NCBI RefSeq assembly: GCF_001905125.1
Contig: NZ_LWLE01000038.1
Location: 151,320-215,319, forward strand
Length of the DNA: 64,000 nucleotides
Direction: 5' to 3'
DNA from: Streptomyces sp. TSRI0281
GTDB taxonomy: Bacteria > Actinomycetota > Actinomycetes > Streptomycetales > Streptomycetaceae
The notes below the pieces were generated by a model. The model saw nothing but the letters and a program-made list of their open reading frames with translations, made no database searches and was not told the origin of the DNA. The position numbers were made by a program, and so were the translations under genes. This document shows positions 48,927 through 57,407 of this stretch, one piece after another (position 1 is the stretch's first letter; every line of letters begins with the position of its first letter).

Positions 48927-49145
48927 GTACGCGGCCGCACGATGAATTCCGCTGCTCCCGCCGAACATGTGGATCACTGTCACGGGGCGGGTAGGGTCCG
49001 TGGCGTAATGTGCTTCAACTGCAATTCGGCCATCGGCAAGTTGGGGGATGATCCTGACACCTTGCGCAGGGCCATCGCATACCTGGAGGGAAACGCGTGG
49101 AAGCCAACACTCGTAGCACCGGGCGTCTACCAGCTGCCTTCCTGA
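48891..49145 (+). CDS. Truncated endonuclease VII-like small protein between pup and prcB
   Basis: 84-residue protein. Its core HVDHCHGAGRVRGVMCFNCNSAIGKLGDDP matches the recombination endonuclease VII (HNH-like) domain, including the HVDH metal site and one zinc CxxC, but the first CxxC of the usual zinc clasp is missing (a lone C4). It may be an inactive or specialised remnant. GTG at 48891 has GGAGG upstream, though both start and site sit near a strong hairpin. Its 3' end overlaps prcB by 49 bases. The same position is occupied by a small gene (SCO1645) in S. coelicolor as I recall. A TAGGGT element inside it (48992-48997) may be a prcB promoter. Confidence 0.65.
   Translation: MTACTTEVSRHPVRGRTMNSAAPAEHVDHCHGAGRVRGVMCFNCNSAIGKLGDDPDTLRRAIAYLEGNAWKPTLVAPGVYQLPS
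48992..48997 (+). promoter_or_regulatory. Candidate internal promoter for prcBA
   Basis: TAGGGT inside the endonuclease VII-like gene, about 100 bases before the prcB start. It is the same hexamer seen before pup, arc and several other genes here. Confidence 0.35.
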
Positions 49146-49942
49146 CGCCGGGTTCGTCCTCGTTCATGGACTTCCTGTCCGACCAGTCGCCCCAGATGCT
49201 TCCGGGCAACCGGAGTCTGCCGCCCCTGAAGGGGGCCATCGAGGCGCCGCACGGTACGACCATCGTCGCGGCTTCGTTCCCCGGCGGTGTCGTGCTGGCA
49301 GGTGACCGGCGCGCCACCATGGGCAACATGATCGCGCAGCGCGACATCGAGAAGGTCTTCCCGGCCGACGAGTACTCGGCGGTGGGCATCGCCGGTACGG
49401 CGGGTCTGGCCGTGGAGATGGTCAAGCTCTTCCAACTGGAGCTGGAGCACTTCGAGAAGGTCGAGGGCGCTCAGCTCTCCCTGGAGGGCAAGGCCAACCG
49501 GCTCTCCACCATGATCCGCAGCAATCTGGCCATGGCCATGCAGGGCCTCGCGGTCGTCCCGCTCTTCGCGGGCTTCGACGTGGACCGCGAGAAGGGCCGG
49601 ATCTTCTCCTACGACGTCACCGGCGGCCGTGCCGAGGAGAGCGGCTACGCGGCCACCGGCTCCGGCTCGATCTTCGCCCGCGGATCGATGAAGAAGCTCT
49701 ACCGCGAGGACCTGACGGAGCAGCAGGCCCTCACCCTGGTCGTACAGGCGCTGTACGACGCCGCGGACGACGACTCGGCGACCGGTGGCCCGGATGTGGC
49801 CCGCCGGATCTACCCGATCATCACCGTCATCACCGACGAAGGCTTCCGGAGGCTGACCGACCAGGAGTCCGCCGAGATCGCGCGCTCGATCCTGGAGCGG
49901 CGCCTGGAGCAGCCCGACGGCCCGCGCGCCGCGCTGCTCTGA
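49097..49942 (+). CDS. prcB: Proteasome subunit beta
   Basis: 281-residue precursor of the catalytic 20S subunit. A propeptide of 53 residues ends in HG before T54, the N-terminal threonine nucleophile of the mature protein (TTIVAASFPGGVVLAGDRRAT). Conserved catalytic lysine and aspartate lie in the following strand region. Seven-membered beta rings form the proteolytic chamber. GTG at 49097 has GGAGGG nearby and lies within the end of the endonuclease VII-like gene. prcA follows after 57 bases. Confidence 0.96.
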   Translation: MEANTRSTGRLPAAFLTPGSSSFMDFLSDQSPQMLPGNRSLPPLKGAIEAPHGTTIVAASFPGGVVLAGDRRATMGNMIAQRDIEKVFPADEYSAVGIAGTAGLAVEMVKLFQLELEHFEKVEGAQLSLEGKANRLSTMIRSNLAMAMQGLAVVPLFAGFDVDREKGRIFSYDVTGGRAEESGYAATGSGSIFARGSMKKLYREDLTEQQALTLVVQALYDAADDDSATGGPDVARRIYPIITVITDEGFRRLTDQESAEIARSILERRLEQPDGPRAALL

Positions 49943-49999
49943 CCGGTCCCTGAGGCTCCTTCGATGCACTCGTCACTGACAGAAAGGGACGGATAGCCG

Positions 50000-50920
50000 G
50001 TGTCGACGCCGTTCTATGTCTCACCTCAGCAGGCCATGGCCGACCGGGCGGAATACGCCCGGAAGGGCATCGCCCGTGGTCGCAGCCTGGTAGTGCTGCA
50101 GTACGCCGACGGCATTGTGTTCGTCGGCGAGAACCCGTCCCGTGCGCTGCACAAGTTCAGCGAGATCTATGACCGGATCGGCTTCGCGGCCGCCGGTAAG
50201 TACAACGAGTACGAGAACCTCCGCATCGGCGGCGTACGTTACGCGGACCTGCGGGGTTACACCTACGACCGCGACGATGTGACGGCCCGTGGGCTGGCCA
50301 ACGTCTACGCGCAGACGCTGGGCACCATCTTCTCCAGCGCGGCCGAGAAGCCGTACGAGGTGGAGCTGGTGGTCGCCGAGGTCGGTGCCGCGGCCGAAGG
50401 CGACCAGATCTACCGGTTGCCGCACGACGGTTCCATCGTGGACGAGCACGGTTCGGTCGCGGTCGGCGGCAACGCGGAGCAGATCAGCAGCTTCCTGGAC
50501 CAGCGCCACCGTGATGGCATGACGCTCGCGGAGGCGCTCAAGCTCGCCGTTCAGGCGTTGTCGCGCGAGCCCAACGGTGGCGAGCGGGAGATTCCCGCGG
50601 AGCGGCTGGAGGTCGCGGTTCTGGACCGTACGCGGCCGCAGCAGCGCAAGTTCAAGCGGATCGTCGGCCGGCAGCTGACGCGGCTGCTGGACGCGGACGG
50701 GGCGGGGACCACCCCGACGGACGCCCCGTCCGACATCGAGGACGCCGATTCCGCCGACGCGCCGGCCGATTCGGCCGGTGCCAAGGGGGCCAGTGCCAAG
50801 GGGACGGGCGCCAAGAAGGCCGGTGCCAAGGGTGCCGGTGGATCCACCAAGGGCAAGGACGCTTCCGAGTCGTCGGAGTCGTCCGGAGCTTCGGAGACAC
50901 CGGAGTCGTCGGAGGAGTAG
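50000..50920 (+). CDS. prcA: Proteasome subunit alpha with long charged tail
   Basis: 306-residue non-catalytic subunit forming the gated outer rings of the 20S core. The start MSTPFYVSPQQAMADRAEYARKGI and GRSLVVLQYADGIVFVGEN match PrcA. After the core domain (about residue 235) there is an unusually long disordered tail with AKG/AKK repeats and a Ser/Glu-rich end. The tail could affect docking of activators. GTG at 50000 has GGGACGG-type purines upstream. It is convergent with the LacI-type gene. Confidence 0.95.
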   Translation: MSTPFYVSPQQAMADRAEYARKGIARGRSLVVLQYADGIVFVGENPSRALHKFSEIYDRIGFAAAGKYNEYENLRIGGVRYADLRGYTYDRDDVTARGLANVYAQTLGTIFSSAAEKPYEVELVVAEVGAAAEGDQIYRLPHDGSIVDEHGSVAVGGNAEQISSFLDQRHRDGMTLAEALKLAVQALSREPNGGEREIPAERLEVAVLDRTRPQQRKFKRIVGRQLTRLLDADGAGTTPTDAPSDIEDADSADAPADSAGAKGASAKGTGAKKAGAKGAGGSTKGKDASESSESSGASETPESSEE

Positions 50921-50982
50921 ACCCCTCCGGTCAGGCTTGCTCCTGTGCCCCGGCCCGCGGTCCACCGCGTGCCGGGGCGCGG

Positions 50983-52023
50983 TCATGAGCGGGCGGCGAC
51001 TTTGGACGGCGGCGCGGTGGAGCCGCGCACCACCAGTTCGACGGGCAGGCTGCCCGGTTCCGCGGGGCGGCCGTCCAGGACGGCGAGCAGCGCCCTCATG
51101 CCCCGTTCGCCGACCTGCTCGGCGGGCAGGCTCACCGTGGTGAGCTCCGGTTCCACCGCGGTGGCCAGGGCCAGATCGTCGAACCCGGTGACCGAGACGT
51201 CGTCCGGCACCCGCAGCCCGAGCCGGCGGACGGCCTTGCAGGCACCCGCGGCCAGGATGTCGTCGTCGCAGACGATCGCGGTCGGCCGGGGCCCGTCGGT
51301 GTCCAGTACCCGCGCGGTGGCCTCCCGCCCCGCGCGTACGTCGAGGGGGGCCCGGACGGTGTCGACGACGGCGTCCGGCACATCCCGCAGCGCCTTGTGC
51401 AGGGCCTGGGCGCGGACCGCGAAGGTCCAGGTGTCCACGGCGGACGCGAGGTGCACGAAGCGACGGTGCCCGAGGGACAGCAGATGCTCCACCACCTGCC
51501 GCATACCGTCGGCGATGTCGAGGTTCACATGCGCGGCGGCTTCCGGGCCGGACGGGTCGCTGTCCAGCATGACCAGGGGCAGCTCGGCGCCGTGCAGCGC
51601 GCCGAGGGCATCGGCGGCCATGGAGGAGGCGATCACCCCGTCGAGTGCGGCGCGGGCGGAGGCGAAGGGGTCCCGGGCCGGGCCGGTGCCGTCGGGCGAG
51701 GGGTAGAGCACGACGCCGAAATCGTGCTCGGCGGCGACGGCGGCGGCGCCGGTGTAGACGCGGGCGAAGAACTCGTTGGTGAGGGCGGGGACCACGAGCA
51801 GCGCGGTCCGGGTACGGCCGAGGCGGAGGCTGCGGGCGGCGAGGTTCGGCCGGTAGTCGAGCTCCGTGGCGCGTTCGCGTACCCGCCGCGCTGTGGCGTC
51901 CGACACCCGGCCGTGCCACTTGTCGCCGAGCACCAGGGAGACGGTGGCCTGGGAGACACCCGCCGCGCGGGCCACGTCGCGGCTGGTGGGCCGTGCCGGG
52001 GCGGGCTGCTGTGCGCTGGTCAC
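50983..52023 (-). CDS. LacI-family transcriptional regulator
   Basis: 346-residue sugar-type repressor. The helix-turn-helix (TSRDVARAAGVSQATVSLVLGDKW) and hinge (NLAARSLRLGRT) are followed by the periplasmic-binding-protein-like effector domain (TGFDDLALATAVEPELTTV). GTG at 52023 has GGAGG five bases upstream; the longer upstream frame is not supported. It is divergent from the MFS exporter gene, and two TACGTA sites lie between them. It probably controls the MFS gene and itself. The inducer is unknown. Confidence 0.88.
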   Translation of the reverse strand: MTSAQQPAPARPTSRDVARAAGVSQATVSLVLGDKWHGRVSDATARRVRERATELDYRPNLAARSLRLGRTRTALLVVPALTNEFFARVYTGAAAVAAEHDFGVVLYPSPDGTGPARDPFASARAALDGVIASSMAADALGALHGAELPLVMLDSDPSGPEAAAHVNLDIADGMRQVVEHLLSLGHRRFVHLASAVDTWTFAVRAQALHKALRDVPDAVVDTVRAPLDVRAGREATARVLDTDGPRPTAIVCDDDILAAGACKAVRRLGLRVPDDVSVTGFDDLALATAVEPELTTVSLPAEQVGERGMRALLAVLDGRPAEPGSLPVELVVRGSTAPPSKVAARS

Positions 52024-52118
52024 TCGGGCCTCCGTGCGGGGTGGTGCGGGGGTGACCGGGACGGGGCGGTGCGAGATCCCGGGGTGCCGCGAGGTGGACC
52101 CGCGGACTGCCGTCATGG

Positions 52119-52145
52119 TACGTATGTGCCTCGACGTTATACGTA
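52119..52145. promoter_or_regulatory. Two TACGTA palindromes between lacI-type and MFS genes
   Basis: TACGTA occurs at 52119-52124 and 52140-52145, exactly 21 bp apart. The spacing, two helical turns, suits cooperative repressor binding. Confidence 0.5.
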
Positions 52146-52190
52146 AAACCTCGGCGGGGCGGGAGTCCGGCCGAGGGTGAGGGGGCGGGA

Positions 52191-53450
52191 ATGGCCGCGG
52201 GATATCTGGACATCCTCCGGGCGCGGCATGCCGCCCGGCTGCTGACGGGCACTCTGGTGGGGCGGCTGCCGAGCGGCACCGCCCACATCGCCATCGTGCT
52301 GTTCACCCGCGCCGAGGGCGGCAGCTACACACAGGCGGGCGCCCTCGCCGCCGCGTACGGCCTCGCGACGGCGGTGGGACAGCCGCTGCTCGGGCGGGCC
52401 GTCGACCTCTACGGGCAGCCGCGCATCCAGTTCCCCGCCGCGGTGCTCTCCGCGCTCGGCATGTCCCTGCTCGCCCTGGTGGGCCTCGACACGCTGCCGC
52501 TGGCCTACCTCGCGGTGATCATCGCCGGACTCTTCACGCCGCCGCTGGAGGGCGGGCTGCGGGCCCTGTGGCCGAGCGTCCTGGGGCGCGAGGACCGGGT
52601 GCACCGGGCGTACGCCATGGACGCCGTGGCCCAGGAGGTGATGTTCACCGTCGGCCCGCTCCTGGTGACGGTCCTGGTCTCCCTCTGGTCGCCCGCCGCC
52701 GCGCTCCTCGTCATCAACGCGATAGGCGTCCTGGGCGCCCTGTCCGTCGTACTGTCGGAGCCCTCCCGCGCCTGGCGCTCGGCGCCCCGCGAGGCGCACT
52801 GGCTGGGTGCCCTGCGCTCGCCCGGACTCCTCGCGCTGCTCGGCGCGTTCTTCTTCGTCGGGCTCGCGCTGGGCTCGATCACCGTGGCGGGTGTCGCCTA
52901 CGCCGACGACCACGGCAGGGAATCCGTGTACGGCTGGCTGATGGCCGCGCTCGGTCTGGGCGCGCTGATCGGCGGTGCGACCTACGGGGCACGGCAGTGG
53001 GCGGGCGCGCCGGAGCGGCGGCTGCGGGTCATCGTCGCTCTGCTGGCGCTGGGCTACCTGCCGCTGATGCTGACCCCCTCGGTGCCCGTGATGACGGCGC
53101 TCGCCGCGCTGGCCGGAGTGTTCCTGGCCCCGGCGATCGCCTGCTCCTTCATCGTCGTGGACCGGCATGCCCCGCGGGGCACGGTGACCGAGGCGTTCTC
53201 CTGGCTCGTCACCACGTTCGGCGTAGGCGCCGCGGCCGGAACGGCCGCGGCGGGCCCGGCGGTGGAGCTCGGCGGAACGGCGTGGAGCTTCGCGGTCGCG
53301 GGGGCCGGTGGGGTGGCCGCCCTGGTGGTTCTGCTGGCCACCGGAAGGGTCCTCGCAGATCCCGGGCGTACGGCCGCTGTTGTGGCGGGATCGGAAAATG
53401 ATCGAAACGGTGCCGTCGAACCCGGTTTCAGCTCAGGCCATAAGGCGTAA
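52191..53450 (+). CDS. Major facilitator superfamily transporter
   Basis: 419-residue inner-membrane transporter with about twelve hydrophobic segments in two halves separated by a short charged loop near residue 200. Glycine-rich helices and the motif GRAVDLYGQPR after the second helix are typical of drug/metabolite exporters of this superfamily. The substrate is unknown. It has no clear Shine-Dalgarno except GGGGGCGGGA near the ATG. It lies inside the proteasome locus between prcA and pafA. Its TAA stop overlaps the -10 element of pafA. Confidence 0.85.
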   Translation: MAAGYLDILRARHAARLLTGTLVGRLPSGTAHIAIVLFTRAEGGSYTQAGALAAAYGLATAVGQPLLGRAVDLYGQPRIQFPAAVLSALGMSLLALVGLDTLPLAYLAVIIAGLFTPPLEGGLRALWPSVLGREDRVHRAYAMDAVAQEVMFTVGPLLVTVLVSLWSPAAALLVINAIGVLGALSVVLSEPSRAWRSAPREAHWLGALRSPGLLALLGAFFFVGLALGSITVAGVAYADDHGRESVYGWLMAALGLGALIGGATYGARQWAGAPERRLRVIVALLALGYLPLMLTPSVPVMTALAALAGVFLAPAIACSFIVVDRHAPRGTVTEAFSWLVTTFGVGAAAGTAAAGPAVELGGTAWSFAVAGAGGVAALVVLLATGRVLADPGRTAAVVAGSENDRNGAVEPGFSSGHKA

Positions 53451-53453
53451 TGT
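53448..53453 (+). promoter_or_regulatory. -10 element of leaderless pafA
   Basis: TAATGT lies six bases before the ATG at 53460 and includes the stop codon of the MFS gene. Confidence 0.55.
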
Positions 53454-53459
53454 TCAGTC

Positions 53460-54821
53460 ATGGACCGCCGCATTTTCGGGCTGGAGAACGAGTACGGCGT
53501 CACGTGCACGTTCAGGGGACAGCGCCGACTGTCACCTGACGAAGTGGCGCGCTACCTCTTCCGCCGTGTTGTGTCATGGGGCCGCAGCAGCAATGTCTTT
53601 CTGCGGAACGGCGCCCGCCTCTACCTCGACGTGGGATCGCATCCGGAATATGCCACCCCCGAATGCGACAACGTGACCGAACTGGTCACGCATGACAAGG
53701 CCGGCGAACGCATTCTCGAAGGTTTGCTCGTCGACGCCGAACGCCGCCTGCACGAGGAGGGAATCGCGGGCGACGTCTATCTCTTCAAGAACAACACCGA
53801 CTCGGCGGGGAACTCCTACGGATGCCATGAGAACTACCTCGTGGCCCGGCACGGAGAATTCTCCCGGCTCGCGGACATTCTCATTCCCTTCCTCGTCACC
53901 CGGCAGCTGATCTGCGGCGCGGGCAAGGTGCTCCAGACGCCGCGCGGAGCGGTCTACTGCGTCAGCCAGCGCGCCGAGCACATCTGGGAGGGCGTCAGCT
54001 CCGCGACGACCCGCTCGCGTCCGATCATCAACACCCGCGACGAACCCCACGCGGACGCGGAGCGGTACCGCCGCCTCCACGTCATCGTCGGTGACTCGAA
54101 CATGTCCGAGACGACCATGCTCCTCAAGGTGGGCGCGACCGACCTGGTGCTCCGCATGATCGAGGCGGGCACCGTCATGCGGGACCTGACCCTGGAGAAC
54201 CCGATCCGGGCGATCCGCGAGGTCAGCCACGACATCACCGGTCAGCGCAAGGTGCGCCTGGCCAGCGGCCGTGAGGCCTCGGCCATCGAGGTCCAGCGCG
54301 AGTACTACGAGAAGGCCGTCGACTTCGTCGAACGCCGGGGCATCCGGACCGGCACGGTCGACCAGGTCCTCGAACTGTGGGGCCGCACCCTCGATGCCAT
54401 CGAGGCCGAGGACCTCGACCGGATCGGCACCGAGATCGACTGGGTGATGAAGTACAAGCTCATCGAGCGGTACCGGGCCAAGCACAACATGACCATGTCG
54501 AATCCGCGGGTCGCCCAGATAGACCTCGCGTATCACGACATCCACCGTCGTCGCGGGCTCTACTACCTGCTGGAGCGCAAGGGCCAGGTCGCCCGCATCT
54601 GCAACGACATGAAGATCTTCGAGGGCAAATCGGTGCCCCCGCAGACCACCAGGGCGCGCCTGCGCGGTGATTTCATCCGCAGGGCGCAGGAGCAGCGGCG
54701 GGACTTCACCGTCGACTGGGTCCATCTCAAGCTCAACGACCAGGCGCAGAGAACGGTGTTGTGCAAGGACCCGTTCCGTTCCGTGGACGACCGAGTGGAG
54801 AAGTTGATCGCGGGTATGTGA
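53460..54821 (+). CDS. pafA: Pup--protein ligase PafA
   Basis: 453-residue ligase that phosphorylates the C-terminal glutamate of Pup and joins it to a lysine side chain of a target protein. The fold is shared with Dop and glutamine synthetase-like ligases: GLENEYGVTCTFRG at the N terminus, PECDNVTELVTHDKA (catalytic aspartate), VYLFKNNTDSAGNSYGCHENYL, and NTRDEPHADAERYRRLHVIVGD. It lacks the extra Dop loop. The ATG at 53460 is probably leaderless. A perfect hairpin follows the stop. Confidence 0.96.
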   Translation: MDRRIFGLENEYGVTCTFRGQRRLSPDEVARYLFRRVVSWGRSSNVFLRNGARLYLDVGSHPEYATPECDNVTELVTHDKAGERILEGLLVDAERRLHEEGIAGDVYLFKNNTDSAGNSYGCHENYLVARHGEFSRLADILIPFLVTRQLICGAGKVLQTPRGAVYCVSQRAEHIWEGVSSATTRSRPIINTRDEPHADAERYRRLHVIVGDSNMSETTMLLKVGATDLVLRMIEAGTVMRDLTLENPIRAIREVSHDITGQRKVRLASGREASAIEVQREYYEKAVDFVERRGIRTGTVDQVLELWGRTLDAIEAEDLDRIGTEIDWVMKYKLIERYRAKHNMTMSNPRVAQIDLAYHDIHRRRGLYYLLERKGQVARICNDMKIFEGKSVPPQTTRARLRGDFIRRAQEQRRDFTVDWVHLKLNDQAQRTVLCKDPFRSVDDRVEKLIAGM

Positions 54822-54856
54822 GCCGACGACAGGACACGCCTCGGCTTCTCACACGA

Positions 54857-54889
54857 CAGGGCCCCGTACGTTCCTCGTACGGGGCCCTG
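54857..54889 (+). terminator. Hairpin after pafA
   Basis: CAGGGCCCCGTACG and CGTACGGGGCCCTG form a 14-bp perfect stem with a five-base loop, 35 bases after the stop. Confidence 0.78.
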
Positions 54890-54947
54890 TGCACGGCCTA
54901 GAGTGTCCGGGACCCAACTACCGTGCCCCCTGAGATCTGAGGAACCA

Positions 54948-55886
54948 GTGCGCCGACTTGCCGGCCTTCTCGTCGTCCCCCTCCTGCTGCTGTCGACAGC
55001 GGCATGCGGCAGCGACGACAAGGCCTCCGACTCCGCCTCGTCGAAGAACGGAATGCCCGCGATCACCGCAGGTGCGAAGTTCGGCGAGAAGCCCACGCTC
55101 GCCAAGGGCAAGGGTGATCCGCCCAAGGAACTGAAGACCGAGGTCATCAGTGAGGGTGACGGCGCGAAGCTCAAGAACGGCGACGCGATCCAGGTCAATT
55201 ATCTCGGGCAGTCGTGGGACTCCACCAAGCCGTTCGACAACAGCTTCGACCGTAAGCAGCCGTTCGATCTGACGCTCGGTGCCGGCATGGTCATCCAGGG
55301 CTGGGACAAGGGCCTCGTCGGGCAGAAGGTCGGCAGCCGGGTCCAGCTGGTCATCCCCCCGGCGCTCGGCTACGGCGAGCAGGGGCAGGGCGACATCAAG
55401 CCCAACGCCACCCTTGTCTTCGTCGTCGACGTCCTGAAGGCGACGCAGATCCCCGCCTCCGCCAAGGGCAGCGAGGTCGCCCAGGACAACATCGACCTGC
55501 CGAAGGTCGGTACGAAGACCGACGGCAAGGCGCCGACCGTCACGATCCCCAAGAGCGATCCGCCGAAGAAGCTGGTCTCCAACTACATCCTGGAGTCCGA
55601 CGGTGCGGTCATCAAGGAGAGCGACAGTGTCGTCGTGAACTATGTGGGTCTGGTGTGGAAGGGTGGCAAGCAGTTCGACAGCACCTACGCACAGGGCAAG
55701 ACCCAGACCTTCCCGCTGGCCCAGATCACCCTCAAGGGGCTCAAGGACGGTCTGATCGACAAGAAGGTCGGCAGCCGGGTGCTGCTCGTCATCCCGCCGG
55801 ACCAGGCGTTCGGCGACAAGGCTCAGCAGAGCATCCCCGCCAAGTCCACGCTGATCTTCGCCGTGGACATCCTGGCGAAGATGTAA
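54948..55886 (+). CDS. Tandem FKBP-type prolyl isomerase lipoprotein
   Basis: 312-residue lipoprotein (signal peptide ending STAAC). Two FKBP domains follow. Domain 1 (about residues 60-165) has the full active site: VNYLGQSW, FDNSF, VIQGWDKGL and GYGEQG. Domain 2 (about 205-310) keeps the fold but replaces VIxGW by ITLKGLKDGL and the tyrosine by phenylalanine (AFGDKA), so it is probably not an isomerase. It likely helps fold secreted proteins outside the membrane. GTG at 54948 has GAGGAA upstream. Confidence 0.9.
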   Translation: MRRLAGLLVVPLLLLSTAACGSDDKASDSASSKNGMPAITAGAKFGEKPTLAKGKGDPPKELKTEVISEGDGAKLKNGDAIQVNYLGQSWDSTKPFDNSFDRKQPFDLTLGAGMVIQGWDKGLVGQKVGSRVQLVIPPALGYGEQGQGDIKPNATLVFVVDVLKATQIPASAKGSEVAQDNIDLPKVGTKTDGKAPTVTIPKSDPPKKLVSNYILESDGAVIKESDSVVVNYVGLVWKGGKQFDSTYAQGKTQTFPLAQITLKGLKDGLIDKKVGSRVLLVIPPDQAFGDKAQQSIPAKSTLIFAVDILAKM

Positions 55887-55929
55887 GACTGTCCCGGTTG
55901 CCCAGTTCATCATTTAGAGGAGCAGTTCA

Positions 55930-56304
55930 GTGAGCATCGAGAAGCCCGAGATCGACTTCCCGGGTGGCGAGCCGCCGGTCGACCTTCAGATCAAGGACAT
56001 CTGGGAGGGCGACGGCCCCGTCGCCAAGGCCGGAGACAGCGTCTCCGTCCACTACGTGGGTGTGGCCTTCTCCACCGGCGAGGAGTTCGACGCTTCGTGG
56101 AACCGCGGCACTCCGCTGCGTTTCCAGCTCGGTGCCGGTCAGGTCATCTCCGGCTGGGACCAGGGCGTCCAGGGCATGAAGGTCGGCGGCCGTCGCGAGC
56201 TGACCATCCCCGCGCACCTCGCGTACGGTGACCGCGGCGCCGGTGGCGGCTCCATCGCCCCGGGCGAGACGCTGATCTTCGTCTGCGACCTGGTCGGAGT
56301 CTGA
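55930..56304 (+). CDS. FKBP-type peptidyl-prolyl cis-trans isomerase
   Basis: 124-residue single-domain cytosolic FKBP. All active-site residues are visible: VHYVGVAFSTGEEFDASW, FQLGAGQVISGWDQG, and AYGDRGAGG. It catalyses prolyl bond isomerisation and would bind FK506 or rapamycin. GTG at 55930 follows GAGGAG. It lies 43 bases after the lipoprotein paralogue and probably shares its transcript. Confidence 0.95.
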   Translation: MSIEKPEIDFPGGEPPVDLQIKDIWEGDGPVAKAGDSVSVHYVGVAFSTGEEFDASWNRGTPLRFQLGAGQVISGWDQGVQGMKVGGRRELTIPAHLAYGDRGAGGGSIAPGETLIFVCDLVGV

Positions 56305-56322
56305 CCGGTCCGTCGGACGTGA

Positions 56323-56356
56323 GTGAGGGCCCATGCCGTACGGCATGGGCCCTCAC
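56323..56356 (+). terminator. 34-base perfect palindrome after the FKBP gene
   Basis: GTGAGGGCCCATGCCGT and its exact reverse complement adjoin without a loop, 18 bases after the FKBP stop. It probably acts as a terminator. Confidence 0.75.
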
Positions 56357-56441
56357 GCTGTCCGGCGCGGGACCTCGCTTTTTGTTCGGACACCCGAGGG
56401 CGGTACGGTCGACGGTCATAGCATGGAGAGAAAGGGCGTCG

Positions 56442-57395
56442 ATGGCGATTGCCAAGGCCGAGCGGCTGATGAACCTGGCGCTGTGTCTGCTGGGAACCCG
56501 GCGCCCGCTCAGTAAGCGTGAGCTTCGCGGCTCCATCGAGGCATACCTGGAAGCCGGCTCCGACGACTCCTTCAACCGGATGTTCGAGCGGGACAAGGAC
56601 GATCTGCGGGAACTCGGGCTGATCATCGAGACCGTGGAGAACCTGGACGGCGACACCGGATATCTGGCACGCCGCGACAGCAACCGGCTGCCGCCCATCA
56701 CGCTGGACGCCGAGGAGGCCGCCGCGCTCGGGCTCGCCGCCAAGGTGTGGCAGCAGGCCCGGCTCGCCGGGGCGGCCAGCGGCGCGCTGCAGAAGCTGCG
56801 GGCCGCGGGCATGCCGGAGGCGGAGGACGCGTACGAGGTCCACAGCGCCCTCGAACCCCGTATTCCGGTGCATGAGGCGGCCTTCGAGCCGCTGATGCTG
56901 GCCTGCCGCGACCGCCGCCCGGTCACCTTCGACTACCGCAAGGCGAACTCGGCCCGGCCGGCGCAGCGCCAGGTCGAGCCCTGGACCCTGGAGTGCTGGC
57001 GCGGGCACTGGTATCTGGCGGGCTGGGACCGGGACCGGGGCGCGGAGCGGGTGTTCCGGCTGTCCCGGATCGCCGGGAAGGTGCGCTCCAGGTCCGGCGC
57101 CTTCACCGCCGAGGTGCCCGACGTGGTGACGGTGCGCGAGACCGTCGAGAGCTGGGCGGGGGAGACCGCGACCAGGACCGCGCGGATCAGGCTGCGGTCC
57201 GGTTCCGGCTACCCGCTGCGCTCACGCGCCATAGCGGTACGGGAACTCGGCGACGGGTGGGACGAGTTGGAGATCCCGTACGGGCACGGCCTGGACGCCT
57301 GGCTCGTCGAGTTCGGCCCGGACGTCGTCGTGGAGGAGCCCGCCGACCTGCGGGCCGATGTGGTGGACCGGCTGCGCGCCGTGGCCAAGGACTAG
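56442..57395 (+). CDS. pafB: WYL-domain regulator PafB
   Basis: 317-residue member of the PafBC pair, which in mycobacteria activates most RecA-independent DNA-damage genes. A winged helix (about residues 5-65, RLMNLALCLLGTRRPLSKRELR) precedes the WYL domain (about 135-215; its SIxxxWxL-like signature is QVEPWTLECWRGHWYLAGWDRDR) and the WCX extension. It probably forms a heterodimer-like complex with the next gene's product. ATG at 56442 follows GAAAGGG. Confidence 0.92.
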   Translation: MAIAKAERLMNLALCLLGTRRPLSKRELRGSIEAYLEAGSDDSFNRMFERDKDDLRELGLIIETVENLDGDTGYLARRDSNRLPPITLDAEEAAALGLAAKVWQQARLAGAASGALQKLRAAGMPEAEDAYEVHSALEPRIPVHEAAFEPLMLACRDRRPVTFDYRKANSARPAQRQVEPWTLECWRGHWYLAGWDRDRGAERVFRLSRIAGKVRSRSGAFTAEVPDVVTVRETVESWAGETATRTARIRLRSGSGYPLRSRAIAVRELGDGWDELEIPYGHGLDAWLVEFGPDVVVEEPADLRADVVDRLRAVAKD

Positions 57396-57407
57396 GGGAC
57401 CGTACCG

